The position numbers and the translations under genes are program-made. The notes beneath the pieces are model-generated. The model saw only the letters and a list, made by a program, of their open reading frames with translations. It did not search any database and had not been told where the DNA came from. This document shows positions 9,201 to 17,239 of a stretch of DNA of 64,000 nt, in pieces. This DNA is from Burkholderia sp. Ax-1719 (GTDB taxonomy: Bacteria > Pseudomonadota > Gammaproteobacteria > Burkholderiales > Burkholderiaceae), in NCBI RefSeq assembly GCF_011753055.1, contig NZ_VWWJ01000029.1, positions 24,612 through 88,611 on the forward strand, in the 5' to 3' direction. Every line of letters begins with the position of its first letter. Position 1 is the stretch's first letter.

Positions 9201-9428
9201 ATCGCGTTCATCATGGGTGTGGTGCCGCTCGTGCTGTCTTCGGGCGCTGGTTCGGAAATGCGTCATGCGATGGGTATTGCGGTGTTCTTCGGCATGCTGG
9301 GCGTGACGGCGTTCGGCCTGCTGCTCACGCCGGTGTTCTACGTGGTGCTGCGTACGCTCGCGGGCGGCAAGATCCACGTCGCGCAGAAGGACAATGCGCG
9401 CCATTCGCCGAGCACGGTGGACGCGTAA
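6243..9428 (+). CDS. ceoB: RND efflux pump inner-membrane transporter (CeoB/BpeF-like)
   Basis: A 1061-residue HAE1-family proton-driven drug exporter, full family length. It begins MNISKFFIDRPIFAGVLSVL, the standard first helix. It shows two copies of the RND fold, with TM bundles around residues 340-490 and 870-1035, two large periplasmic loops, the GMVLAIGIVVDDAIVVVENV segment in TM4 with the proton-relay Asp pair, and GLMVLVGLASKNAILIVEFA in TM10. It lies 95 bases after the adaptor gene and 15 before the outer-membrane factor. Confidence 0.95.
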   Translation: MNISKFFIDRPIFAGVLSVLILLAGVIALFQLPISEYPEVVPPSVVVHAQYPGANPKVIAEAVAAPLEEQINGVENMLYMQSQANSDGNLTLTVTFRLGTDPDKATQLVQNRVNQALPRLPEDVQRLGITTIKSSPTLTMVVHLISPNNQYDMTYLRNYALLNVKDRLSNIQGVGEVQLWGSGDYAMRVWLDPQKVAQRNLTAQDVVNAIREQNVQVAAGVIGASPSVPGTPLQLNVNARGRLRTESEFGDIIVKTNPDGGVTYLRDIARIELAASEYGLRSLLDNKPAVALAINQAPGANSLAISEQVRAAMKDIKQDMPAGVDYKIVYDPTQFVRSSIEAVIHTLLEAIALVVIVVIVFLQTWRASIIPLIAVPVSIVGTFSLLLAFGFSINALSLFGMVLAIGIVVDDAIVVVENVERNIASGLSARDATYKAMQEVSGPIIAIALTLVAVFVPLAFMSGLTGQFYKQFAMTIAISTVISAFNSLTLSPALSALLLRGHDAKEDWLTRAMNRVLGGFFARFNKVFHRGSESYGRGVNGVLRRKGAMLVVYVVLLGATVLMARIVPGGFVPAQDKEYLIAFTQLPNGASLDRTENVIREMSAIALKQPGVESAVAFPGLSVNGFTNSSSAGIVFVTLKPFKERKGKALSAGAIAGALNQQYGAIKDSFIAVFPPPPVLGLGTLGGFKLQLEDHGALGYEALNRATQDFVKRASQTKELGPTFSNYQINVPQLNVDLDRTKAKQLGVPVTDVFDTMQIYLGSLYVNDFNRFGRVYQVRVQADAPFRQKADDILQLKTRNAAGDMVPLSSLVTVSPTYGPEMVVRYNGYTAADINGGPAPGYSSGQAQAAAERIAAEVLPRGVKFEWTDLTYQQVLAGNAGVWVFPISVLLVFLVLAALYESLTLPLAVILIVPMSVLCALTGVWLTQGDNNIFTQIGLMVLVGLASKNAILIVEFARELEHDGHTPLSAAIEASRLRLRPILMTSIAFIMGVVPLVLSSGAGSEMRHAMGIAVFFGMLGVTAFGLLLTPVFYVVLRTLAGGKIHVAQKDNARHSPSTVDA

Positions 9429-9443
9429 GAGGGAATCATCAAG

Positions 9444-11024
9444 ATGACTAACTATTCATTCTCGAAAAGCATCAACGGTCCGTTGTGGCGGCGTACGCGT
9501 CTCGCGCTGGGCGTGGCGCTGTTTGCCTGGCTTGCGGCCTGCTCGGTCGAGCCGACCTACAAGGTGCCCGACGCGGGCGTGCCGAAGGCTTATAAGGAAG
9601 CGCCGCTCCAGACTGACCAGGCGCAGCAGCAACAGCAGCAACCGCTCGGCCCGCACGACACCGGTTCGTGGACGCCCGCACAACCCGCCGACGACGCGCA
9701 TCGCGGCCAGTGGTGGACCGTGTTCGGCGACCCGACGCTCAATCAGCTCGAAGAGCAGGCGCAGGACGCCAATCAGGACCTGAAGGCGGCCGCCGCACGC
9801 GTGCAGCAGGCGCGGGCGGTGACGCAGGCGGCACGCGCGTCGTGGTTCCCGTCGATCGACGCGGGGTTCGGGCCGACTTACGAGCACGCCTCGCCAGCCT
9901 CGCAGTATCTGCCGCAGAACACCCAGGTGCCGACGCAGACGCTCTGGCGCGCGCAAGGTACGGCGAGCTATGAAGCGGATCTGTTCGGCCGCGTCAGCTC
10001 GAACGTGAACGCGGCGCGCTCGGACGCGCAGCAAAGCGAGGCGCTGTTCCGCTCGGTGCAGCTTTCGCTTCAGGCCGATGTCGCGCAGAACTATTTCCAG
10101 CTGCGCCAGTTCGATTCCGATGTCGATCTGTATCGCCGCACCGTGACGCTGCGTGAAGACGCGCTCAAGCTGGTCGAGCGCCGCTTCAAGGAAGGCGATA
10201 TCAGCGAGCTGGACGTTTCGCAGGCACGCAATGAGCTTGCGAGCGCGCGCGCCGATGCGGTGGGCGTGGCGCGCCAGCGGGCGGCGTCGGAGCATAGCCT
10301 CGCGATTCTGCTTGGCAAGGCGCCCGCCGACTTCACGTTCACCGAAACGCCGCTCGTGCCGGTGACGGCGCGCGTACCGGCAGGTTTGCCGTCGACGCTG
10401 CTCGAACGCCGCCCCGACATCGCCGCTGCCGAGCGTGCGATGGCCGCTGCCAACGCACGCGTCGGTCTGGCGAAATCGGCGTTCTTCCCGAAGCTCGATA
10501 TCACGGGCGCGTTCGGCTATGAATCGACCACGCTCGGCGATCTGTTCATGTGGTCGAGCCGCGCGTTCTTCCTCGGGCCGCTCGCGGGCACGGCGCTCAC
10601 GGTGCCGCTGTTCGACGGCGGCCGCCGCAAGGCCAATCTGGCCCAGGCCCGCGCGAAGTATGACGAGGATGTCGCGCAGTATCGCCAGCAGGTGCTGGTG
10701 GCGTTCCGCGAGGTCGAAGACAACCTCTCCGATCTGCGCTTGCTCGACGACCAGATCCGCGAGCAGAACGACGCTGTGAACGCGTCGCAGCGCGCCGCGC
10801 ATCTGTCGCGCACGCAGTACGAGGAGGGCGAGGTGAGCTACTTGAACGTGATCGATAGCGAACGTTCGGTGCTGGTCTCGCAGCTTCAGGCGAGCCATCT
10901 GGAGGGCTCGCAGGCCGTGGCGACCGTCAACCTGATCCGCGCGCTGGGCGGCGGCTGGGGCGATGCGAAGCCCGCTGCGCAGCCCGATGGCGCGCCGCCG
11001 CCCGCGCCGCTCGCGTCGCGCTAA
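9444..11024 (+). CDS. opcM: Outer-membrane efflux lipoprotein (OpcM/OprC-like)
   Basis: A 526-residue TolC/NodT-type outer-membrane factor. Signal peptide with lipobox LAAC (Cys near residue 33), a Gln-rich linker, then two OEP repeats of long coiled helices (e.g. LEEQAQDANQDLKAAAARVQ and YDEDVAQYRQQVLVAFREVE). The conserved LLERRPDIAAAERAMAAANA motif lies midway. It completes the tripartite pump and ends the operon. B. cenocepacia has idrA after opcM; here an unrelated flavoenzyme gene follows a terminator. Confidence 0.93.
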   Translation: MTNYSFSKSINGPLWRRTRLALGVALFAWLAACSVEPTYKVPDAGVPKAYKEAPLQTDQAQQQQQQPLGPHDTGSWTPAQPADDAHRGQWWTVFGDPTLNQLEEQAQDANQDLKAAAARVQQARAVTQAARASWFPSIDAGFGPTYEHASPASQYLPQNTQVPTQTLWRAQGTASYEADLFGRVSSNVNAARSDAQQSEALFRSVQLSLQADVAQNYFQLRQFDSDVDLYRRTVTLREDALKLVERRFKEGDISELDVSQARNELASARADAVGVARQRAASEHSLAILLGKAPADFTFTETPLVPVTARVPAGLPSTLLERRPDIAAAERAMAAANARVGLAKSAFFPKLDITGAFGYESTTLGDLFMWSSRAFFLGPLAGTALTVPLFDGGRRKANLAQARAKYDEDVAQYRQQVLVAFREVEDNLSDLRLLDDQIREQNDAVNASQRAAHLSRTQYEEGEVSYLNVIDSERSVLVSQLQASHLEGSQAVATVNLIRALGGGWGDAKPAAQPDGAPPPAPLASR

Positions 11025-11043
11025 TCGCTGCCTTGCTGTGCTT

Positions 11044-11084
11044 TCGCGGCTGGCCGATATGCCTGTGCATATCGCCAGCCGCGA
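11044..11084 (+). terminator. Long hairpin terminator of the efflux operon
   Basis: Stem TCGCGGCTGG / CCAGCCGCGA continued by CGATATGC / GCATATCG (one bulged C) 20 bases after the opcM-like stop, followed by ATTTCATTTG, only moderately T-rich. Confidence 0.7.
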
Positions 11085-11221
11085 TTTCATTTGCGTAAAC
11101 GATTCGTAGCCTGCCCGGACGCGCGCCACTATCATCGTTCGATCGAAGCTGGAGCGGATGGCGCGCTGACGTGCGTGGCGTCCCCGTGACGGCCCGCGCA
11201 ACTCATTCGGGAACCTCAGGT

Positions 11222-12424
11222 ATGAACGATCCACGGCCGCCGCAGACGCACCCGGCGCAATCCCAGCACGACGCACGACTCGCCGCGCTGATCGAGACCT
11301 TGCGCGCGAGCGCCGCGCGCCGCGATCTGGCGGGCGGTCACGCCGCCGCCGAAAAGCAGTTGATCGCCGATGCGGGGCTGCTCGCACTCGCGGTGCCGCA
11401 TGAATCCGGCGGTCGATTCGGGCGTGACGGCACACGCTGGGGCACGCTCTACGACACCCTTCGCACGATCGCGCGCGTGGATAGCGCGCTGGCGCATCTG
11501 CTCGGCTTCCAGTTCCTGCAGGTGGCGACCGTCGATTTGTGGGGCAACGCCGCGCAGCGCGCGAACTGGCTGCAAGGCACGGTCGAGCATCGCTGGTGGT
11601 GGGGCAATGCGGTGAATCCGCTCGATACGCGCTTGATCGCTCAAACCGATGGCGCTGGCGGCTGGCGTCTACACGGCAAGAAAGGTTTCTGTTCCGGCAC
11701 CACGGGCTCGCAGATGATGACCGTGAGCGGCCACGATCCGGCCACCGGCAACCCCGTGTTCGCGGTGGTGCCGACTACGCGCGCGGGCATCACCGTGCAC
11801 GACGACTGGGACCCGATCGGCCAGCGCCAGACCGATAGCGGCACCGTTTCGTTCGACGCCGTCGAGGTGCGCGCTGCCGAAGTGCTGCATCGGCCCGATA
11901 CGCCGCGCGCATCGCTGCGCACGCTGGTGTCGCAACTGGTGCTGACCAATCTGTTCGTCGGTATTGCGCAAGGAGCGCTGGAAGAGGCGCGCGACTATGT
12001 GCTGGCCAATGGCCGTCCGTGGGTCAACTCGGGCGTTCAGCGCGCCGCGGACGACCCCTATCTCCAGCAGCGTTTCGGCGAGATGCGCATCAAGGCGCTA
12101 TCCGCCGCCGTGCTGGCCGATCGCGCCGCCGCCATTCTCGACGCCGCATGGGAGCAGGGCGACGCGCTGGAGGCCGCGACGCGCGCCGAAGTTTCGCTGG
12201 CGGTCTCGGAGGCGAAGATCGTCGCCCATCGCGCGGCGCTCGATGCGGGCGAGCAACTGTTCGACGCCTGCGGCGCGCGCGCCACCAACGCAGCGCTTGC
12301 GCTCGACCGCTTCTGGCGCAACGCGCGCGTGCACACGCTGCACGATCCGCTCGACTACCGTCTGCGCGACGTGGGGCGCTACACGCTCTTGAGAGAGCTG
12401 CCGGAGCCGACGCTGTACACTTGA
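11222..12424 (+). CDS. Acyl-CoA dehydrogenase-fold flavin monooxygenase (DszC/SfnB-like)
   Basis: A 400-residue protein of the acyl-CoA dehydrogenase fold. The middle beta domain (GKKGFCSGTTGSQMMTVSGH) and the C-terminal helical bundle resemble FMNH2-dependent group D monooxygenases such as DszC (dibenzothiophene) and SfnB (sulfone/sulfur acquisition). The catalytic Glu of true acyl-CoA dehydrogenases is not evident. ATG 11222 (MNDPRPP) is taken over an upstream GTG at 11171 because the intervening peptide looks unlike coding sequence. It stands alone between two terminators or gaps, without a flavin reductase or sulfur genes nearby, so the substrate is unknown. Confidence 0.75.
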   Translation: MNDPRPPQTHPAQSQHDARLAALIETLRASAARRDLAGGHAAAEKQLIADAGLLALAVPHESGGRFGRDGTRWGTLYDTLRTIARVDSALAHLLGFQFLQVATVDLWGNAAQRANWLQGTVEHRWWWGNAVNPLDTRLIAQTDGAGGWRLHGKKGFCSGTTGSQMMTVSGHDPATGNPVFAVVPTTRAGITVHDDWDPIGQRQTDSGTVSFDAVEVRAAEVLHRPDTPRASLRTLVSQLVLTNLFVGIAQGALEEARDYVLANGRPWVNSGVQRAADDPYLQQRFGEMRIKALSAAVLADRAAAILDAAWEQGDALEAATRAEVSLAVSEAKIVAHRAALDAGEQLFDACGARATNAALALDRFWRNARVHTLHDPLDYRLRDVGRYTLLRELPEPTLYT

Positions 12425-12502
12425 GGGACCGATCGCGCGCCTTGAATTGCAGTACGAAAACACATCAGTCGCGCGCACTTCACCCCTTCGAGGATCGCAC
12501 CG

Positions 12503-13828
12503 TTGGAGTTCAGATTACCGACCACGGCGACGGCGCCGTTTTGTCCTTCCGAAGTACAAGGCAGCGTGGCGGTTTCGCCGGGCGCGCCGTTCTGGAAGAA
12601 GCTCCTGCAATTCGCGGGGCCCGGCTTGCTGGTGTCGATCGGCTATATGGACCCCGGCAACTGGGCCACCGATATCGAGGCCGGCTCGAAATACGGTTAC
12701 AACCTGCTGTTCGTCGTGGTGCTTTCCAGCCTCGCGGCGATGGCGCTGCAATGCCTGGCGATGCGTCTGGGCATCGTCACTGGCCGCGATCTTGCCGAAC
12801 TGTCGCGCGAGCGCTACAGCAAACCCATCGTGCTGGGCCAATGGGCGCTGGCGGAACTGGCGATCATCGCCTGCGATCTCGCCGAAGTGCTGGGCGGCGC
12901 GCTCGCCTTCCATCTGCTGCTGGGCTGCTCGCTGATGTGGGGCATCGTGCTCACCGCCTTCGACACGATTATCGTGCTCGGCCTGAAGGGCAAGAACTTC
13001 CGCACGCTCGAAGCGATCATGGCGGGCCTGATCGCGACCATCGGGCTGGGCTATGTGATCGAGCTGGCGCTCGTGAAGCCGCACTGGCCCTCGGTGTTTG
13101 CGGGCGCGGTGCCGTCGTGGCACGCGATCGCCTCGCAGGAGCCGCTATACCTCGCCATCGGCATTCTGGGCGCGACGGTGATGCCGCATAACCTCTATCT
13201 GCATTCGTCGATCGTGCAGACGCGCGCCGTCAAACGCGACGACGCCGGCATCGGTCAGGCCATCGGCCTGTCACGCATCGATACGATTGTTTCGCTGGTG
13301 CTCGCGCTGCTCATCAACGCGGCGATCCTGATTCTCGCAGCCGCGGCGTTTCACGCCACGGGCCACACCGGCGTGACCGAAATCGAAGACGCCTACAAGC
13401 TGCTCGCGCCAATCGTCGGCAGCGGCGCGGCTGCCGTGCTGTTCGCGGTGACGCTGCTGGCTTCGGGGCAAAGCTCGACGTTCACGGGCACGGTGGCGGG
13501 GCAGGTCATCATGGAAGGCTTCCTGCGGATGAAGATCCCCTGCTATCAGCGGCGGCTCATCACGCGCGTACTGGCGCTGATTCCGGCCTTTGTCGGCGTG
13601 TGGTGGCTGGGCAACGGCGCGGTGGGCAAGCTGCTGGTGGCAAGCCAGGTGGTGCTGAGTCTGCAGCTGCCGTTTGCGCTCTGGCCGCTCATTCGCATGA
13701 CAAACGATCGTGCCTTGATGGGCAAGTTCGCGAACCGGCTGCCGACGCGGCTGATCGCATGGCTGCTCTTCGCCGTGATTACGGCGGCGAACCTGTGGCT
13801 GGTCTGGGAGACCTTCGCGGGGAATTGA
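12503..13828 (+). CDS. mntH: Nramp-family Mn2+/Fe2+ transporter MntH
   Basis: A 441-residue proton-coupled divalent metal importer with eleven predicted membrane segments. It carries the two Nramp signatures: DPGNW (in SIGYMDPGNWATD, TM1) and MPHNLYLHSS (TM6), whose Asp, Asn and Met bind the metal. The apparent start is TTG at 12503 behind a GAGGATC ribosome site nine bases upstream; no ATG is available before the first helix. It is convergent with flhC across a 124-base gap holding a hairpin. No Mn riboswitch or MntR site is recognisable in the 78-base leader. Confidence 0.92.
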   Translation: MEFRLPTTATAPFCPSEVQGSVAVSPGAPFWKKLLQFAGPGLLVSIGYMDPGNWATDIEAGSKYGYNLLFVVVLSSLAAMALQCLAMRLGIVTGRDLAELSRERYSKPIVLGQWALAELAIIACDLAEVLGGALAFHLLLGCSLMWGIVLTAFDTIIVLGLKGKNFRTLEAIMAGLIATIGLGYVIELALVKPHWPSVFAGAVPSWHAIASQEPLYLAIGILGATVMPHNLYLHSSIVQTRAVKRDDAGIGQAIGLSRIDTIVSLVLALLINAAILILAAAAFHATGHTGVTEIEDAYKLLAPIVGSGAAAVLFAVTLLASGQSSTFTGTVAGQVIMEGFLRMKIPCYQRRLITRVLALIPAFVGVWWLGNGAVGKLLVASQVVLSLQLPFALWPLIRMTNDRALMGKFANRLPTRLIAWLLFAVITAANLWLVWETFAGN

Positions 13829-13859
13829 AACAGGAGGGAAGGGCGGCGGAATGCGCTTC

Positions 13860-13891
13860 GCCGTCCGGCACGCTGTGGCGCACCGGACGGC
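13860..13891. terminator. Hairpin between convergent mntH and flhC
   Basis: Perfect 9-base stem GCCGTCCGG / CCGGACGGC with a 14-base loop between the two convergent genes. No clear T run follows on either side, so termination efficiency is uncertain. Confidence 0.5.
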
Positions 13892-13951
13892 ATCGCGTCT
13901 AGTCTTTACTGCTGCTGCGTCCGGTTTAACCGGATCTTGGCTCTCCTACGC

Positions 13952-14554
13952 TTATGCAGCCTCGGCAATGCCGTCCGGCGTTTCCACCGGAAGGTTGCGC
14001 TCGGTCTGCTCTGCGCCCCGTCGCGCTGCAGCCGCCTTCTTCGTCTTGCCGGCGCGCGAAGGCGGCTGGCATGCACCACACACGACGTTGTGCTGCAGGT
14101 CGTGTTTGTGCGCGACGAACTTACCGCCACAACGGCAGCAAGGCGTCATCTGCAGAATATCGGCATCAAAAAACCGCACCAGGGTCCACGCACGCGTGAG
14201 ATCGAGCACCGGCTCGGTCCCGCTGTGGCGGCAGTGTTCCAGATACAGCCGGAACCCCTTGGTCAGCGCGTCGAGATGCGAGCAACGCGCTTCGTTCTTG
14301 AGGAACAGGTACGTGTTGTAGAACAACGAGGCGTGGATGTTGGCCAGCCACGTCATGTACCAGTCCGCCGAGAACGGCAACATACCCTTGGGCGGCGACA
14401 CGCCGCGGATCTCGCGGTACAGACGGATCATGCGGTCGCGGGACAGCGAAAGTTCGCTTTCCAGCACCTGCATCCGTGCACCCAGCTCGATCAGCGCGAT
14501 CGCGCGAAAAACTTCCTGCGCGTCTTCGGTGAGGCTGCGGCGGTTCGTCGTCAT
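13952..14554 (-). CDS. flhC: Flagellar master regulator FlhC
   Basis: A 200-residue subunit of the FlhD4C2 activator of class II flagellar promoters. It contains the FlhC core (SLTEDAQEVFRAIALIELGA, LSRDRMIRLYREIRGVSPPK, GMLPFSADWYMTWLANIHAS) and the zinc site C-C-x-C-GG ... C-GA-C near residues 140-165. A Lys/Ala-rich C-terminal tail (about residues 168-200) follows. The start at 14554 has a GAGGGACGGG ribosome site, preferred over 14596. It lies ten bases after the flhD stop. Instead of the motAB-che genes often found next to flhDC in this family, the convergent neighbour is mntH. Confidence 0.95.
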   Translation of the reverse strand: MTTNRRSLTEDAQEVFRAIALIELGARMQVLESELSLSRDRMIRLYREIRGVSPPKGMLPFSADWYMTWLANIHASLFYNTYLFLKNEARCSHLDALTKGFRLYLEHCRHSGTEPVLDLTRAWTLVRFFDADILQMTPCCRCGGKFVAHKHDLQHNVVCGACQPPSRAGKTKKAAAARRGAEQTERNLPVETPDGIAEAA

Positions 14555-14564
14555 GACCCGTCCC

Positions 14565-14885
14565 TCAGGCGAATTGCACAGCCGGCTGACCTGCAAGCAG
14601 GATCGCCGCGTGAGTGGCCGCTACGTCGGCATGCCGCGTGGTCTGCGTAAGCGCAGTCAACATGGCATGGTCGTCAAAGCGGAAAAGACAAAGAAGCTGG
14701 TCGGAAGCGGCTAGCTTGACGATCTGTGCGAGCGACAGACCGGCGAGCAGATCAGCCAGTTCCGACGACAGACCCAGTCGGAACATACCGACCGGTTTGT
14801 CCTCGCGCAGCATGCGCTGTGCGAGCATCAGGTACGACAAATTAATTTCGCGGATTGAATCCAGCGTCTCGCTGCTGCGGTCCAT
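14565..14885 (-). CDS. flhD: Flagellar master regulator FlhD
   Basis: A 106-residue FlhD with the typical dimerisation and HTH helices: LDSIREINLSYLMLAQRMLR, DKPVGMFRLGLSSELADLLA, IVKLAASDQLLCLFRFDDHA. It pairs with FlhC to recruit RNA polymerase to class II flagellar promoters. ATG 14885 (MDRSSETLD) is the conserved start; the longer frame to 15056 would cover a regulatory palindrome. A very long upstream region (14886-15700) suggests complex control of this master operon. Confidence 0.95.
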   Translation of the reverse strand: MDRSSETLDSIREINLSYLMLAQRMLREDKPVGMFRLGLSSELADLLAGLSLAQIVKLAASDQLLCLFRFDDHAMLTALTQTTRHADVAATHAAILLAGQPAVQFA

Positions 14886-15700
14886 TTCTCTCTTTTCCGA
14901 AGCCCCGATTAACCCCCCGGCATTTGCTGCCGTTGTAACTTTTTTGGCTCTAGCGTCGGTCCACTCATTCACGGTGGCGCCTGACTCTTTGATACAACGT
15001 GTTACAACTCGTAACACGTTGGAGCGAATTGTATGAGGACTAATCTCAGAAATCAATCCCTCTGCAAAAAAATAATCCGGCTGTTACAAATAATTTCGGT
15101 AACTTTTTCTGCAGATTGAAGACACTTCTGTGACAGTCGCCAGCAAAGCCTTATGGGGTGGGGCAGTAAGCTGAAAAGCCCATAAAATAAGGGTTTTCAG
15201 GGTGTTGTCGATGCATGCGCAACGAATCGGAAAAGACTGCTGCGCCGGATATGCCGAATAAACGCTTTGAAAGGAATTACGTTGACAGGTAAGAAGTACC
15301 CAGTGTTTTGTTAATACATATGAGGATTAATCTGTAACTAGTGTTTCGACCCTGTGTAACTGGCTTTGTCAAGTTGTGACAGAGCAGATACAACTGCGGC
15401 TCGTTGACGCGCTTTTTACCGGTGCTGGTTTACGCGTATATGTAATTGGCATGAAAACAACAGTTTTGTCATGGCAGTCCGTCGCTAAAACGGGCGGTGT
15501 TTTGTGTCATGACGTGAGGTAAACCGTGCGGGAGCCGCGTCGCCGTTGAAAGGCGCGCTTCAGGCGCGTGCAGGCAGGCGTCAGCGCAAAGCTGTTACAG
15601 ATTGAAGGCAGGTTTCCTGCGGCTGCGGGCGCTTTGTAACGGCGAATGCCACAGCGCCGGGGCCATATGCACCTTTTATTTCGCTTTTTTAAATCCTGAT
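14886..15700. promoter_or_regulatory. 815-bp gene-free flhDC control region
   Basis: No credible gene on either strand, and clearly more A/T-rich than its surroundings. It contains a perfect 11-5-11 palindrome at 14995-15021 and eight GTTAC/GTAAC half sites (15001, 15011, 15083, 15099, 15334, 15356, 15594, 15636, each start coordinate). Those at 15083 and 15099 form an inverted pair 11 bases apart. The word CAGATTGAAG occurs at 15112-15121 and 15597-15606. A TTGACA lies at 15282 on the + strand. This probably holds the flhDC promoter, a long leader and regulator sites. Confidence 0.6.
14995..15021. promoter_or_regulatory. Perfect 27-bp palindrome upstream of flhD
   Basis: CAACGTGTTAC (14995-15005), five-base spacer, GTAACACGTTG (15011-15021): a perfect 11-base inverted repeat 110 bases before the flhD ATG. 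There is no T run after it on the minus strand, so an operator or mRNA-leader hairpin is more likely than a terminator. Confidence 0.6.
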
Positions 15701-16540
15701 TTAAATGCTTTTATTGCGCAGGGCTTCGGCGGTTCGCGCATCGGCGGGGAAGAAGGCTTCGATGGCCAGTTCGGACAGCGTGATGTCGACGGGCGTGCCA
15801 AATACCGTCGTGGCGCTGTAGAACGACAGCTCGCCGAGCGCACTCCGCACGCGCAGCGGCACGGCGATCAGGTGCTGGATGGGTTCGCTGCTGGCGGGCG
15901 CCGCGCCGGGCGGCGTGGGATACGCGGCGAGTTCGTCGTGAAGTTTGACGAGGACATCATCGGCGCTTGCCTCGATTTGCCGTTGCAGTCTCGCAAGCAG
16001 ATGCGCGCGCCACGCGTGCCAGTTGAGGATGCGCGGCGCGATGCCTTCGGGATGCAGCGAAAGGCGCAGCGCGTTGATGGGCGCGGCAAGCAGCGCGGGC
16101 GACGCATCGCCGATCAGCGGCGCGAGCGCGCCGTTGGACGCCACGATATTCCAGTGTCGGTCCACCGCAAGCGCGGGGTAAGGTTCGTGGCCGCGCAACA
16201 CGAGTTCCACCGCGTCGCGTGCCGCCGCCAAATGCGGATCGTCGAGCGGACGCTCGCGATACATCGGCGCGTAGCCTGCCGCGACCAGCAGCGCATTGCG
16301 CTCGCGCAGCGGCACGTCAAGCTGCTCGGCGAGATGCATCACCATTTCCCGGCTGGGCGTCGCGCGTCCCGATTCCACGAAGCTCAGATGGCGCGTCGAT
16401 ATTTCGGCCTCGGTGGCGAGCAGAAGCTGACTCATGCGGCGGCGCACGCGCCATTCGCGCAGCAGCTCGCCCACACTGCGGCGGCCAGCGCCTGAGGACA
16501 GCGCCGGAACTACGAACGGCGTGGGAACGAGTGTGCTCAT
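15701..16540 (-). CDS. XRE-family regulator with MmyB-like ligand-binding domain
   Basis: A 279-residue helix-turn-helix regulator. The XRE HTH lies at about residues 22-78 (LLREWRVRRRMSQLLLATEA, STRHLSFVESGRATPSREMV), followed by the MmyB-like (MLTR) ligand-binding domain (MYRERPLDDPHLAAARDAVE, YPALAVDRHWNIVASNGALA, HPEGIAPRILNWHAWRAHLL), a PAS-like fold. Family members often repress a neighbouring enzyme gene; no obvious partner sits beside this one. ATG 16540 is chosen for its AGGATC ribosome site over 16591. Convergent with any + strand transcript from the flhDC upstream region. Confidence 0.88.
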   Translation of the reverse strand: MSTLVPTPFVVPALSSGAGRRSVGELLREWRVRRRMSQLLLATEAEISTRHLSFVESGRATPSREMVMHLAEQLDVPLRERNALLVAAGYAPMYRERPLDDPHLAAARDAVELVLRGHEPYPALAVDRHWNIVASNGALAPLIGDASPALLAAPINALRLSLHPEGIAPRILNWHAWRAHLLARLQRQIEASADDVLVKLHDELAAYPTPPGAAPASSEPIQHLIAVPLRVRSALGELSFYSATTVFGTPVDITLSELAIEAFFPADARTAEALRNKSI

Positions 16541-16798
16541 GCTGCCGATCCTAACGAAACGATGCACGTCATCCATTACCTCAGAGGTCATGTGCGCTGC
16601 ACCACAGACGACTTGAGGCCGCCGTTTTACCTTCCCGCAGCGCGCGATTCGGGTGGGCTATCGCGCCATAAGTACGATATAAGAAAACCGTACGAAAGAA
16701 CGCGCGCGGCGATCGCTCAAGACGCTTACCGGTCGACTTTTGATCGCCTAGAATCTAATCCTCACACTCTGTCTGGCGGCTTGGCGAAGGAGACGGCC

Positions 16799-16963
16799 AT
16801 GAGGGAAACGGTTGCTGCTTATCTGCTGGGACCGGCCGTGATGGTGCTGGTGTGCGCGGCGTCATGGGTGATTTCGCGCCGCAGCCGGGGCGCGATCGAA
16901 CAGCGTGTGACCCGCTGGCTCGACGGACGCCGTCCGCACGGTGGTATGCGACACAGGCACTGA
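16799..16963 (+). CDS. Small single-pass membrane protein, 54 residues
   Basis: MRETVAAYLLGPAVMVLVCA followed by ASWVISRR and an Arg-rich cytoplasmic tail. A strong AAGGAGA ribosome site lies seven bases before the ATG. One membrane helix (about residues 6-26), then Arg/His-rich residues 27-54, so a C-in orientation is likely. The longer in-frame ORF beginning at 16562 is not used because it lacks a ribosome site. I do not recognise a named family. It sits between the divergent XRE gene and doxX. Confidence 0.6.
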   Translation: MRETVAAYLLGPAVMVLVCAASWVISRRSRGAIEQRVTRWLDGRRPHGGMRHRH

Positions 16964-17239
16964 GCGTGCCTGCGTTCCGGTTTTGGCTTCGGCTTTTCCT
17001 TTTGCTTTCGCTCTGAAAGACCGCTGACGCGGGTAAACGCGCAGCGAAAGCATCGTCACATCGATCGCTCAAGTCCGCTCTATATGTATCGGAGTACGAA
17101 TCAATCATCACGTGCCCGATGCTGCGATCTCGTGGTGTGCTCCTTCCTCCTCGCTATTCTTCCATTCAGGTAATCCACTACTCCGGGGAACTGTAGGGCG
17201 CGACCACGGTCATTGCGTAATTGCAAACCGGAGCCCTCC

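Noticed and set aside
7521..9404. 627-codon minus-strand frame opposite the RND pump gene
   Set aside because: Arg/His-rich antisense translation without any family features.
15171..15201. Imperfect hairpin GAAAAGCCC / GGGTTTTC in the flhDC upstream region
   Set aside because: One bulge, short stem and no associated transcript; too weak to call a terminator or RNA.
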